Assembly (NCBI GenBank): GCA_016630955.3 | Contig: CM049989.1 | Location: 1,426,001 to 1,490,000 of the forward strand | Reading direction: 5' to 3' | From: Didymella arachidicola | Lineage: Eukaryota; Ascomycota; Dothideomycetes; Pleosporales; Didymellaceae | DNA: 64,000 nt | Shown: positions 42,043 to 54,312 of the stretch, piece by piece | Layout of the letters: every line of letters begins with the position of its first letter | How positions within the stretch are numbered: the stretch's first letter is position 1 | Program-made: the position numbers and the translations under genes | Notes under the pieces: generated by a model | Told to the model about the DNA's origin: nothing | Database searches by the model: none | The model's input: only the letters and a program-made list of their open reading frames with translations

Positions 42043-43925
42043 CTATGGCGGACCAACGACAACTTCACCGTACTGGTGGAGAGATACTGACTGTGCCTCT
42101 TGTTCGGTGACAGACGACGCGCTCAGCCAGTCTTGCTTCAAAATATTTCTGCCTTGCTTGCTCATCTGTAAGTGCGGGATCTCTTTTCGCAGCGCAGAGT
42201 AGCCTCCCTTCACGCTATTCGCAGAGATACCTCGCGCACGTAGCACACTCGTGGCTACCCTAGCAGTGTCACCGCCGTAGCACATGACATACACGTCTTT
42301 GCCGCTTAGATCGTGCGCATTGATACGATCAGGCGTGAACGTCGCTTCTAGCTCTGTCCATTGACTCTCCAACACAGAGGCTTCGGAGAATGGACTCGTC
42401 GTTGCAGGGCCCGAGCTATGAAGTGGAAGATTGTAAGCTCCTGGAACATGGCTGGCAGCAAAGTCATTTGGCTTGCGCAGGTCAAGCAAGACCGCGCCGG
42501 TTCCATTCAGGCTGTCGACAAACTGCGAGAGTGCTTGTGTGGGTTCCAGCTCCCATGCTTCGTCGTAACGATAGAGGTCGACTGCCGCCAGGTTCTGTAG
42601 ACGAGTCAGCTTTTACGAAGCTCCTAGCCATTTTACATACCTGATTATGTATCGGGTGAAACGAGGCGTCGCCAAGCTTGTCAAAATACTCATCCACGTA
42701 CTGGTAAGGCAGATCGCAGCAGATGAAGGCGCAGTTGATCAACCCGTACGGGCCAGCGATCTCTTTCAGAGTACCCGCGGCTTTTCGTCGACCCAGATAA
42801 TTCAGAAGGCCTACGTGGTCAGCCATGTTGCCGTAAAGTGTGCTCGGCATCGCTACCTTGTAAGTTGAACCCTGATGACGGGCCACAAATCAAGCCTTGT
42901 CGACACAGCTTCAATGATAAACCAAATGCGTCTTTGGATCCGACTTCCTCGATGGCATCAACGGAATCGCGCCAAGGGAACTCGACTGGGCTAAGCAGCG
43001 CATAAGATCTTGGACCTGGCACACGATCGCCAGCCGCGGTGCAAACACTTATTCTCCGATTAGTGTCGCTTATACGAAGGATACATATTTGCTTACCCAA
43101 GCCGGGTCACAGAGGGCTTTGCATGCTTGAAGTACTGCCCGAGTCCGGTGCTCGTGCCTGATGTACCCATGCCCGCACAAATGAGGTTGATGTGGGGAAG
43201 CTGTTCGTGTATTTGTGGGCCTGTCCACTTCACATGAGACTGCCAGTTCTGTGAACAGTTTGTCAGAAATCGCCACATCGACGGTCACATAGCTCATCAC
43301 TCACAGCATCATTTTCATACTGATTGGCGTTGAGCACAGATGGGTTTTCCTGGGCTAGAAGCTGTGCTCGACGAATACCTCCTCGTTCATCGAGCGGCTC
43401 CGGTTGTGAAGGCCCACCGAACAAGGTCCTGAGATAGGTATTAGCCAAAGTTGAGCTCCAGAACTTGGTCTGGTGGGATCGTACACGTCAAGGCCAAAGA
43501 ACTGCATCAATCTGAGCTTGGCTGGTGATGTCTTGTTGCTGAGGAAAGCTCGCACATCTTGTATACCATGATTTATGCGAGAGGCAAGAGCTAGAGAGAT
43601 GACTGTAGATCCAGAGCTGTACTCAATTACAGTCTTCGAATTCGTGGGGTCGACCTCTCGAGCAAGCATATTCAATGCTAGATATCACTGTCAGTATGGG
43701 AGAATCTCATCTATTACTAGTGGAGTGAATACCTGGCATGATCTTGACATTATTTGCAGGATGCATAGACATCATTTTTGCATGAATCCTGACGCCATCA
43801 TCATAGAACGGGTTGAGAGATCGCGGAATCTCAACAAGCGGCAGCATCGGTTGGCAATCCGGATCGAAATAGTCTCGGAGAGAGTTTGGGCCTGAGTAAG
43901 CGTTCAAGTGATTGCGTTCAGTCAT
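42043..43925 (-). CDS. Cysteine-synthase-like PLP enzyme fused to a rhodanese domain
   Basis: Seven-exon model on the minus strand: 43925-43733, 43677-43485, 43428-43305, 43248-43097, 43047-42857, 42810-42641 and 42594-42043. Introns are 46-56 nt and all phases agree, giving 524 aa. Residues about 25-330 follow the fold II PLP enzymes (cysteine synthase/CBS): likely Schiff-base Lys61 in 'HPANNVK', substrate loop SSGST (85-89) where the canonical motif is SSGNTG, and phosphate loop GTSGTSTG (198-205). Residues about 360-470 are a rhodanese domain (VLLDLRKPNDFAASHVPGA, then active-site loop VMCYGGDTAR with Cys near 445). Together they could link sulfur transfer with beta-replacement on serine or cysteine derivatives. 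The product is not readable. Divergent from a DHA2 exporter. Confidence 0.85.
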
Positions 43926-45274
43926 GGCGTCTGAAGTGAGCCTGAAGCTGATGCGATGATGTGTTGAAAGAGAACTCACGCTCAAGCAGTTGAGACGTAG
44001 CTGCACTTTATCAACCTACACCGAGCTGTACGGGATCCTCCGGTCATACTTAGAGTCGTAATTTCGCCGAATCCGGATCACCGTGAGCCAAGTTGGCCTC
44101 GTATGCCGTACGAGTAGAAGAGTTGATTGGGTCGGCATTGGCCATGACAAGCTCGTCATATCCATGGTAGACTGCTAAGACTTGCGATGTAAACGGGGCC
44201 AAGCCCGCGGATCTGTGCTCAAGACGCAAAACGTCTCAATGACGAGCAGCTGCTGGTGCATGAAGGTGCTCACCGTATGTCACTTTGTGGGTGCTTTGCA
44301 TGCACAGTGTGTTTACCGGAAAGCAGTCGCCCGTTCGGGAAGGTCATGTTTGACATAGAGATCGTCGCTGTATAAAAAATCTTGTCGTGCATATCCCTGT
44401 GAGGCACCTATTGGATGAAAGGCTGTTGCGTGCGACAATTGCGAAGGAATGAGCACATTGAAGGTGAATACTTTACACGACTGCAGGACGCGAGATGATC
44501 ACTGCCTTTTTGGTCATCGCTAGCGACGTTTCCAGGACCCTTGCAAAACAAGCTCACAGCTTCCTGGTCCTTGTATCCTCACTGCTGCAAAGCATAGACC
44601 GTACGCATGTTCAAAGTCAACATCATTGCAGTAGATTGCACACATCTCGGTGTAATGTTCGCGACTGGTGGATCTGACCATCCCATGAGCTTTGGGCTCG
44701 TGCCGCCCGCGCTCGACTTCGTCAACACGGTTACAGCCGCTGCATCGTCCAACAGTGTTCGTCCTCTTGGCTTTTACTTGGTTTCGAGCTATAGCTACCA
44801 CCATCATGCAGATCTGGAGACGTCCGGACACCTTGTTGTCTTCAAGTTGCACGGCGGCGCTGAAGCTTTCGTCGTGATGACAGCATGCCGAAGTCACGGC
44901 AAGTAGCCACGCACTCCATGCCGCCCGACGGCACCAAGCTATAGTGCATGGGAATGTGTTCCGCGTAACTAGTGTTTCTGGGTTCGGGCCAAGCGACCGG
45001 CGATACCATGCATCCCACGTTCTGGCTGCCATTTGGAGCACCGTAACCGGGGATTGACAGGATGACAGATCGACAAAGAGCAGCTTTAGTATCCGCTTCG
45101 GAGATACTACTTTCACACCGCTCTGGGTTCCGCTCTCCTGCCCGCGTTGACCTAATATTCTCTTTCCACCTGACACTTCCTTCGTTGTCTATCTCTCGTC
45201 TCTTTCCTAGTCCCAGTCCACACTGCGATTCTCAAGTTAATCCAGAGCTATTTATAATTTGAGAATTGTTTTCA
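43926..45274. promoter_or_regulatory. divergent region between PLP-rhodanese and MFS exporter genes
   Basis: 1.35 kb between the two starts. A leader intron of the PLP gene is possible (GTGAGT donor near 43980, cttcag acceptor near 43931). Frames up to 218 codons (44520-45176, minus) have no motif. It ends in an AT-rich stretch (TTTATAAT near 45250) just before the exporter ATG. Confidence 0.45.
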
Positions 45275-47264
45275 ATGGGAGTCGAGCAATTACATGAGAC
45301 TGATGCGGCTGAGGATGTACCGCATCAGCCAGTCAAAGATGCTGTGCAGGATGCACCACCAGCTTTCAACGAGCAGACTCACTATGTGCCAGTCAAGACA
45401 ATTATCACAGTAAGCTATCATCCTGCATAAACGACACCTGCTGAGCTCCTACCGCAGATATTCCTAGCCTGCGCAAGTGTCGATCTGCTCGCACTCATGG
45501 ACCAGACGACCCTTGCAGCGAGTTTGACGATCATCACGAAGGACCTTGAAGCGAGCTCACAGAGTTCTTGGATATCTGGCGCGTATTTCCTGACCTCAAC
45601 ATCATTCCAGCTGCTCTACGGACGTCTCTCTGACATCTGGTCGCGCAAGGTGTTGCTTGTGATTGGCATTTGGATCTTTTTCTTCGGATCCCTTGCTGCT
45701 TCTTTAGCGCAGACGAGTCTCCAGCTGATAGTATCTCGTGCACTCACTGGTGTGGGCGGTGGTGGTTTGATGACAGTTGCGCAGCTGATCGTCAGCGATA
45801 TTGTGCCTCTACGGGAGAGGGGCAAGTACCAGGGAATATTGGTAGGTCAAGTTACTGTTTAGACGAGGTTGTTGGTACTAATTTACCAGGGCTCTGTTGT
45901 TGCACTGGCTAATGGTATTGGCCCTGTTATCGGCGGCGCACTGGCGTCTCAAAGTCACGATTCTTGGTCCGTCAGCTCAACGTCCGGTCTGCCAAGAGGT
46001 CACTGACAACTTGACAGGAGATGGATCTTCCGCTTGAATCTATTCTTGAGCGTCTTCACGACTGCATGCGTGTTCTTCTTCATGCCGTTAAAGAAGGTGC
46101 ATGGAAGCTGGAAGCAGTGAGTTCCTTGTCCGTTGCGCAGATTGTGACTGACGTGAAAAGGAAACTGGCGGCGATCGACTTTTTTGGTGTTGCGCTTGCA
46201 TTGGCTGGCTCCACACTGCTCGTTCTTGCCCTCACTTGGGCCGGCAGTCAGTACGCCTGGAGTTCTGCACATGTGATAGCCACACTGGCAGTCGGTGTCA
46301 TTACGATGGCTGGCTTCGTGATGTGGCAATGGAAGGGCACGAAGGTGCCGTTAGTCACATGTGAGTCTGGGTTGACGACGTTCGATTGCGAGGGTTGATT
46401 CTTTTCAGTGAACATATTTACCTCCAAGCTCGTTAATGGTGCGGTACTGACCATGTTCATCAACGGATGGAACTTCTTGGTCCAGACATACTATATCCCC
46501 TCATTCTTCCAGCTGGTCTACGGCTATTCAGCCGTGAAGTCTGCCGCACTTCTGCTACCAATCACACTCACACAGAGTACGTGTTCCTCCAGCGTCTCCA
46601 ATTTCTCACTAATCACATATCAGCGCTCTTCAGTACGCTCTCGGGTCTTGTTGTTCACAAGACCGGGCGCTACAGGGAATGCCTGCTCATTGGCTGGGCC
46701 GTATGGGCCATCGGGTTAGGTATGATCTCGACACTTTCCTCATCGTCCCTCGGGCAGCAGATCGGCTACGGTCTCCTCGCTGGCTTTGGCTTAGGCAACA
46801 CACTACAGCCAAGCCTTATCGCAGTTCAAGCAGGCGTCGAGCGCAAACATATGGCTGTAGTGACATCGTTCCGGAACTTTATTCGCAACCTGGGTGGCAC
46901 GTTGGGGCTGGCGATAAGTGGTACGATCATCAACAATGCAGTGAGGAGCTCGCTAGCACCCCATGGATTATCGAGGAGTCAGATAAAGTTACTACTTGAC
47001 TCGCCTGATCGGTTCGAAGAGACGGTGAGTGGGCAGGAGATGGATATGCTCGTGTCAGCGTTGGGTACGGCGTATAAAAAGGGCTTCAGAATTGTGTTCA
47101 TCGTGGGCGCAGTACTGAATGTTGTTGCATTCATTGCGGCGTTTTGTCTCATGCCCCAAGTTGAGCTTGCGAGGCCGGATGATGAGAAGTTGAAGGAGGA
47201 GGGAAGACGTTGGGGCAGGGAGAAGGGAGAAGCGCGGAAGACGAGAAGCGAGGAGGATGCTTGA
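45275..47264 (+). CDS. MFS exporter, DHA2-type (14 helices)
   Basis: Seven-exon model: 45275-45409, 45458-45841, 45890-45966, 46018-46116, 46161-46360, 46409-46576 and 46624-47264. Introns are 44-51 nt and all phases agree, giving 567 aa. 'ACASVDLLALMDQTTLAASLTIIT' is the helix 1 motif of multidrug exporters (compare LDxTIVxxALP). 'GRLSDIWSRKVLLVIGIWIFFFGS' is motif A, and 'RALTGVGGGGLMTVAQLIVSDIVPLRERGKYQGI' is motif B and the following loop. The length suits 14 helices (drug:H+ antiporter 2), a family used to export toxic or secondary metabolites at the plasma membrane. Unusual donors: GTCCGT at 45967 and GTAGGT at 45842. Its head-to-head partner is the PLP-rhodanese enzyme. Confidence 0.88.
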
Positions 47265-48257
47265 AAGGCAGCCTACGCAGATGATTTACTGACCTGCGAC
47301 GACCCAATAGAAAGATGTCTACCAAGATGCCTTCAGATTTACGAAAAGAGTAGCTGTTGTTGACTGACCCTTTGTCCCTGCTTCACGCGTCGTGGTCCCT
47401 GTTGTTGGTGGAGATTTCCCAATCGGGACTAGTCATTATCTATGAGGATCACTTTCCAAGATTCCTACGGAATGCATCCGTCACTTACCCTCAAGTTCAT
47501 CAGAACCGTACTCTGCGCGCTCATAGGATGAATGTGTCACAATCTTGGGTCGTCCACCTCTGCCCGACATCGTACATGGGCTCACGTCGAATGCATCAAT
47601 GTTTCAAACCCTCGAGCCAGCTTGGCCGCGGCGCCTAGGACGCGTTCGCAGACGCGACCTGCCGCGTCTACCTTGCGACGGTCTCAGACATGCTAAACAG
47701 TTCAACTGCTGCGATTCGTTAAAGCAGATACGGACACCTTTACAGTTGTGACGACCTCCTCCACGACCAGCGTCTGGCGCTTAGCACACAGACCACCTTA
47801 CTCAAAACCGTGAATGCACATCCAACGCTTCGCGCCACCCAATACTTCCCTTCTGGGTCTTTCACTTGTTTTGTGAACTATGTTAATGCGACGAAACCGT
47901 CCCTTTTTGCAAAGCATGCAATGATCACCACCATAATCTCCACTCACCCTGGTCATCAACTCCACTGGCACAGCACTGGCCAGGAAGCTCCAGCAGCAAC
48001 GCGGCGCAGCTGGTAGGATCTTAGTTGCCGTGTGGAAGCTCAAGAGTTGCTTGGCTTGTTGAGCGAGTCTAGTAGCTTATAGTCCCAAGCTGCTGTTTCT
48101 ACACCGGGCATGCGCTGGCTGCTTACGCTTCTAAATGCTCTTCGTCGTCATTCACTAACATTCGCACCTCTGCTGGCAGGTCCAGCTTCATTCGTTTCGA
48201 CATCTTCCAATATTTTTACCAATTTGATTAATCTTTATTCCAGGCCTTCACCCAAGT
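47265..48257. other. intergenic region
   Basis: No supported gene; short frames only. Confidence 0.55.
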
Positions 48258-49491
48258 ATGCAGCTCCCACGCAGATCAGTACGAAGCATTCAAGAGCTCC
48301 CGAGCATACATACAGCTTTCGCGATTCACTACCAAGCAGTCAGAACTCACAGCGCCTCGACAGCGTCAGACTCATCGAGATCTCCTGATATCGAATCTGG
48401 TCTCGAGGTTGTCCCGCTAGAGCACGATAGCGTACTTTCTGCCCCTATTGTCAGTGCGTACCTGGCTGAGAAAGAAGTATTCATCAACGCGCAAGAGTTA
48501 TTAGAGAAGCCACTACCGAATCTTCCTACGTCGTTATGGGGCCGATCTTGGGGCAGAATGTCTGTGAAGTACCGTGTGTTTGCAGTCCTGGGCTTACAGG
48601 CTTTTGTTCTGTTTACAGTCGGCATCGCACTACTGGCTACAAGTCCCAGGCACACTAGAAAGTACGATTCGCCCTTGTAATTCATGGAGAGTCCCAGCTG
48701 ATGTGTGCACCAGTGACCATGCAGAAGTCGGCAGAACAGGTGGCAACAGCACAAACACAAGCTCTGACACGTCACTCGAGCGTGGCACCTTTTCAGTCCC
48801 CATCCAGTTACCTCAACAGCAGAGCTCGACATGCCTGGCTCGAGCAAATGAGTCCAGGGCTTGGCAATGCGCCTTTGACACGAATCTACAGCTTACCATC
48901 CTGCCATCGATCGGAGCCGACGACAAGCCCATCATGATGACGCTTGGCTTGCCCTCGACCTCCAACAGGAGTGTGCACTGCGGGCAACAGGCACCTGAAC
49001 TTGGACCAACAGCATTGAAACCACTTGTGGATACAGACGGTGGCCCACAGTACCAGTTCTCAGCGATATACGACCGGACGGTGATTCTGCGAGAAGCCCA
49101 GCTGGGGCAGGACAAGGCTACTTCCCCGCCCATGCAAAGCCAACTTAAGCACACGACTTTTCTGACGGGCACGACACTCTGGCGGTGCACATTTAATGAC
49201 ACACAGTTGGAGGGTTTTTTATACACGGCGAAGGATGCAAAACCAGCGTCGAGCGGGACGAATGCGACGGCTGGAGCGGGACCTCACCTTCCCTACAAGC
49301 TGAAACTCACGGAGCGCAGAGTTGCTGCAGGTAGGGCACCGTACTGCGAGAAAGTGACGGTCGGGCTTAATGGTGGGCTTGAAGACCGCGGTGGGCGTGT
49401 GGACCTGGCGTTGGCTGAGGCAGAGTCTGAGCCTGGATCTGTAGCAGGTAGCTCGGACACATCTTGTCAATGTCAGTGGATCGTCGAGTAG
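48258..49491 (+). CDS. Single-pass membrane protein, probable glycosylated ectodomain
   Basis: Model: exons 48258-48661 and 48714-49491 with a 52-nt intron (GTACGA donor, gctgat branch, accag acceptor), giving 393 aa. The first 110 residues are soluble and probably cytosolic. One strong helix follows (VFAVLGLQAFVLFTVGIALLA, about 107-127), then a region with several N-x-S/T sites (NSTNTSS, NESRAW, NRSVH, NDTQ, NATAG) and Cys, fitting an outside domain of about 260 residues. The segment 'TFSVPIQLPQQQSSTC...AWQCAFDTNLQLTI' recalls a conserved fungal family of unknown function. No enzyme motif. The two halves are out of frame without the intron, and a stop ends the first half just after the donor. 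Confidence 0.65.
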
Positions 49492-50149
49492 TGATCGGCG
49501 ATGTTCTCTCATGTCACTGCTTGGTGCTTTGTGAGTCTGCCTAAAGGAACACGCAGGACAGTCGTGTCGCGAAGTTGCAGCACCCTGCATGTGAAGAAAC
49601 ATGTGATGCTTTGATCGCCGGCACCAGACCGGCGTGCCTGACTTGCGAGTCACGCGGCGCCTCAGAAAGGGAAGGCGGTCGACTGGCATCCATCTCATAA
49701 GGAGGACATACCCCACAATCTCGCCCCCTCACCCTCGCAAGCTTCGCTGTTGCTGGCAAATCTTATTTGGTGTGTTGAGCTCAACCTCAGGCATCACGAA
49801 CACGGTTGACTGCGCGCGACTACGTCAGGGCAAGGCTTAGCGAGATCGGGGACCGCGGCGCCTACCATATCACGCTCGACGCAAAAAAAAAAGTAACGGT
49901 CCCGCTGCCTGCGGCAACTGCCTGACATCAACGGAATAATTGAGCTCGGAGCTCGCAGCCTCACCGCTCGCCATTGGAATACCACGCCCAAACATCTCTT
50001 GTGCAGCTCTCGACAGCAGCTTTGTGTTGCTGAGGCCGCAGACTCGACGCGCATAGTACCACCAACGCACCCGAACCACTGCACCCCGCCAATCGCATGC
50101 GAACGACACAGCACCACGCCCCGATACCGCTCGACCCTCGCAGCCCAGC
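49492..50149. other. intergenic region
   Basis: No supported gene. Contains a 10-base A tract near 49885 and the leader of the acyltransferase gene. Confidence 0.5.
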
Positions 50150-51142
50150 ATGAGCTGGCTCCTCTACCTCTCCGCCGCCCCTGTCGCGACCATCATGCTG
50201 CTGCGCGCCCTCGCCCTCGTGCTGCCTGGCCGTCTGGGCCAGCAGGCCAGCTTTGCCGCCTTCACCATCACCGCATTCCTGATGCTGATCGTGTGCGCGA
50301 GCTACGGCGTCGTCGCCTCCATCTTCCTCCGCGCCGTTGGCTACGGCGGACTCAGCCAGTGGACTGTCGGACGAGCCTTCAAGTGGACCATGTGGCTGAG
50401 CACGGGCATCACGTTCCGCATCGATGAGGTCGGCGGGCGCCAGGAGGGCGGGAGGAAGGGCGGGAAGGAGGCGCTGGAGACTCGGCCTGCCGTGTTCGTA
50501 GGGAACCACCAGACGTGAGTCGAGTCCCCCCACGCTCTCTGCACGCAGACGCTAACTCGCGCCAACAGCGAACTCGACGTCCTCATGCTCGGCTGCATGT
50601 TCCCCCAGTACTGCTCCGTGACCGCCAAATCCTCGCTCAAATACACGCCCTTCCTGGGCCAGTTTATGTCGCTCAGCAAGACCGTCTTCATCGACCGCGC
50701 CAACCGCGCCACCGCCCGCGCAGCCTTCGACGGCGCCGCAAACACAATGCGCAACGACCGCCAGTCCGTCTTCATCTTCCCCGAAGGCACCCGCAGCTAT
50801 GCTTCCGAGCCCACCCTGCTGCCCTTCAAGAAGGGCGCCTTCCACCTCGCTGTTCAGGCCCAGGTCCCCATTGTCCCCGTCGTGTGCGCCAACTACAGCC
50901 ATGTGCTGGACATGAAGAGGAAGGTTGTCAGGCCGGGCGTCGTGGATGTCTCCATTCTACCGGCTATTCCCACCAAGGGGTATACCGCGGCAGATGTAGA
51001 TGGCTTGGTGGAGAGGACACAGAAGGCGATGATGGATGAGCTGGTCAGGCTGGCGCATATCAGTGGGGCTAAAGAGGGGAACGGCGTGCCCATGGCGAGT
51101 GGGGTCGATGCAGCTCGGAAGGAGCTGAGGCAAAGGAATTGA
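50150..51142 (+). CDS. SLC1: 1-acyl-sn-glycerol-3-phosphate acyltransferase
   Basis: Model: exons 50150-50514 and 50569-51142, with one 54-nt intron (GTGAGT donor, gctaac branch, aacag acceptor), giving 312 aa. The splice builds the catalytic block I NHQTELD (His120, Asp125 of NHxxxxD). Block III is FPEGTRS (192-198). Block IV-like VPIVPVV follows. Two or three membrane helices precede the catalytic domain (LYLSAAPVATIMLLRALAL, FAAFTITAFLMLIVCASYGVV). The enzyme adds a second acyl chain to lysophosphatidic acid, giving phosphatidic acid in the ER or lipid droplets, the branch point to phospholipids and triacylglycerol. Length matches yeast Slc1. Convergent with the SDR gene (166 bp between stops). 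Confidence 0.9.
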
Positions 51143-51308
51143 GAAGACCTTCTCCGGTCCAAGGATCGCTTGGGCATGGGTGAAACCTCACCTGAGGAAT
51201 GTGATAACCAATTTCTTCAAACATGCCGGAAGGCAAGCATGAGCTCCGTGGCGAACGAGGCGGTGAGACACCAGAATCAAAACTAAATACACGCCACATT
51301 GAATGAAT

Positions 51309-52301
51309 CTACAACTTTCCCTTCAGAGGTGCCCCCCACTCCTCGCCCTCCAATAACCCATACACCTCCTCATACTTCTGGACAATATTACTCACCGTGT
51401 GCCCACTCCCACTCGGCCCAGGATCATTCAACGCCTGTACCTCTCTCGTCTGCCCCTTCCCAACCTCCAGCACCGTCCCGCCCGGCAACCCCTCATCAAC
51501 AAGACACCGCAGCATCGCCTCCGCGACCTCCTCCGGCGTCGCCCACTCATCCGCCTGCCCTATGAACTGCAACTTCTCCGGGTGCTCAGTCCAGAGCGGC
51601 GTCTTGATAACGCCCGGCGCAACGCCATTAACGCGGATATTGAACCGGGGTTCGAGCGCAGCCAGGCTGCGGATGAAGCCGTTCATGGCGTGCTTGGCCG
51701 CGACGTAAATCGGCGTGTGCAGGTTGCTGTTCTGGCCCGCGATCGAGGACACGATGAGGATGCGTTTGGGGCTCCTGTGCGGCCCGGCGTGGTCTTGTGC
51801 CTGCGCAGAGGAGAGGAAGGCGCGGATCGCGAGCTGCGTGCTGCGAATTGGGTGCGTGACGTTGATGTCTAGTGTTGCGTATCGGCCTGCGCTAGGACTG
51901 TCTTTCGACGCGGGACTGCCTGGTGGGTGCCAGAAGTTGCTCCATGGGGGGTCGTAGATGCCTGCTCCGGGACAGACTATGTCTGCTGCGCCGAAGGTTT
52001 GGGCTGCGGTGTTGAACATGGTTTCTAGTTGGGTCCAGTCGGTAACGTCTGTCTTTTGGAATACGGCTTTGGGCTGGCTGGTGTATGTTTTGATGAGATG
52101 CTGGGCTTCTGGGCGGAGGGAGAGATCTGCAAGCAGCACGTTGCAGCCCTTCTCGAGCAGCAGTCTGGTGAAGCAGTAATTGATGCCTAGGCTGGGTGAG
52201 TTGGTGCTTCAGCCCTAGCCGTCTGATTGGTATGTACCTGAGCCTGCACCAGTCACTATGGCTGTCTTGCCTCTAACGTCGAATGTTGTTTGTGAGACCA
52301 T
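51309..52301 (-). CDS. Short-chain dehydrogenase/reductase
   Basis: Model: exons 52301-52238 and 52186-51309, with one 51-nt intron (GTACAT donor), giving 313 aa. Classical SDR features: nucleotide-binding TGAGSGI (17-23) built across the splice, acidic residue in LLADLS (Asp42) favouring NAD(H) over NADP(H), a catalytic Ser in IVSSIAG (168-169), and the YxxxK pair Tyr182/Lys186 in PIYVAAKHA. The third glycine of TGxxxGxG is Asn here. The closest style is the 15-hydroxyprostaglandin-dehydrogenase-like fungal SDRs. A C-terminal extension after residue 260 carries a charged tail. The substrate is unknown. It overlaps no neighbour and is convergent with the acyltransferase. Confidence 0.88.
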
Positions 52302-54312
52302 CTTTGGTATGTCGTTGGCTGTGTGAGCCAAAGAAGTGTCGAGGAGATGGGACTAATTGGCACAAGGCCGTGGACATATACTGACATCGTGACACTCACG
52401 CGTGTATTTGACCTGCTCTTTTATGGAATTGCTCCGACGGCTTACCAGATGTGGTAATAATGCTAGGGAGTGAGTGAGGGGTATCGTGGGGTAGCTGCGA
52501 GCTTACCCGGCAAGTCATAGCCTGAAGACTAGTACACGCGTGTGTATGTTGTCCAGCATCTGTAACGCAGCACAAACTGGCAGGCAATGTCGTTGGAACC
52601 GCAGGGACGTGTCTTGAGATCAGAAAATAAGATAAGAACGCCAATCTAATGTATCCGCGTTGTACGAAACCCAAGTCTGCCGTCAAACTTCCTACCTGAT
52701 ATGTCCACATCAACCCTCTCCAGTTCTCCTGCGAATCATGCAGGAAAAGCGCCACTGAGGTGGTTGTTGAAGTTCATATTGCTTCTTTGACGCTGAAGGT
52801 AACTGCTTGTTTTGTCTGCGAGCAGGCTTCAATGCTAGTGATACAATCGATGACACTTCGTCTCCTCTCCATGGCATGGTACAGTATCCTCTGTAGTCAT
52901 CCGTGCTTTCCAGGATTGGATGTGTCTTCTGATGCCCGCTGTGCATGATGCCGGGCAATGTCGATTTGCAGCCCTTCCAACGCTTCTCCATTGTACGGAC
53001 CGGGTATATATTCGCCAACAACGCTGCGGGCGTCTCGAAGTGATGATTGGTATCGTACCTTAGTCGCTGCTCGTCAGTGCCAACGTAGTGTGGTCACTCA
53101 GACATAAGAGTTAGGGACGAGTATGAGGATTCCGATCTAGATCGCTACCTGGAGAACACCATTGGTTATCAGACATGGCTTTCCAGTGTCGACAAACCGC
53201 TGCTTCGTGTAACATATGTCCGTTCTGAGTACCCAGATGGATGCAGCAAGTCATGGCTCTGAGACCCATTCATGATTAGTACTGTCGGAAACCTGCAGTT
53301 CAAGACTACGTGGTACTTGTTTCCCGGATGAGCTCAATGAGGAAGATATGAACACTCATCCTGAACTCGCAAGAGTATGCTGTTGAGGTATTGTATGGTT
53401 TGCATTTGAGATCAATGCACAGCGGTGAGCTGTTCGCCAACATCTCCGTATGAGTGGGATGACGACGCAGGGTCGACAGAGCAACCACGGTTCGCGAGGC
53501 AGCTGATGGCTTGACGGACTCAAATCTAGAACAACATCGTGACAAGCTGCGGTGAGGAAATGAGAACCAGATATTGCTTCTAGCGAGCTCGCATCGACCG
53601 CGGCGATTTCTCCGGGCTGCCGCGGAAACATGCAGGGTCGCCCAAAGCCGCAGGCACGAATCCGTGACAGGCGGGCTTTGAGGTGACTGGCTCGGCTGAC
53701 AGTAGTCCGAGGCGTGGAAATTTTCTAAAAGTGTCACGATGTTGAGCCGGTGGAACTTGTTGGAACGTGGAACGCAGGTCGCAGCAGGTTCTGCTGAGAG
53801 CGGAAAGAGGGGCACGGCGGACCGCAGTGGGTGCTCGATGCCGGCGTGTGTCGCCCATCGAGCTTGCGCAGAGCCATCAGAGTGTCCGAGAGATTGCATC
53901 ATACCGGCGATGATTAAGGATTTCGCATGCTAGAGCTCTGCTTCCGCCGCTGCGCTGAGAGGCCCAACGGCCGCGGGACGGCGAATGAAGCGATTGCAGT
54001 GGACAGCCCTATGCGGCCAGGGGCTGCTTACCGCGAGCGATTATCACGCTGATTGATGCAAATGCTCAGAGTGGGCCTATCAGCCAATGTTGCGCCAGTT
54101 GCTAGCCAGCTGTTCTTCCGGCCGCCGTCGCGGTTGCCACGCTTGTGACGCAGCAGCCTTTTTTGTAGCGGGGCTCTTGGAGGCCGACTGATTGAAAGCT
54201 GATCGACCACCGCAGCTGCTCCCAACAAACAACAACCTCCTTTCCTCCCTTTACTGCGATACCCAGAGCTTCATTCCTGTTCCCCAATCCACGTTCTCAC
54301 ATAACAAACGCC
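52302..54312. other. long intergenic region
   Basis: About 2 kb without a supported gene. A 198-codon minus frame (53306-53902) has no motif and overlaps equal-quality frames, so I read it as chance. The right end is the transaldolase promoter and leader. Confidence 0.5.

Noticed and set aside
44520..45176. 218-codon minus-strand frame between the PLP-rhodanese and exporter genes
   Set aside because: No motif, no plausible promoter, and composition like random translation (many Cys, Trp, Arg). It may be chance in a divergent promoter.
53306..53902. 198-codon minus-strand frame upstream of transaldolase
   Set aside because: No recognisable domain and mixed, Ser/Arg-rich composition; several overlapping frames of similar quality.
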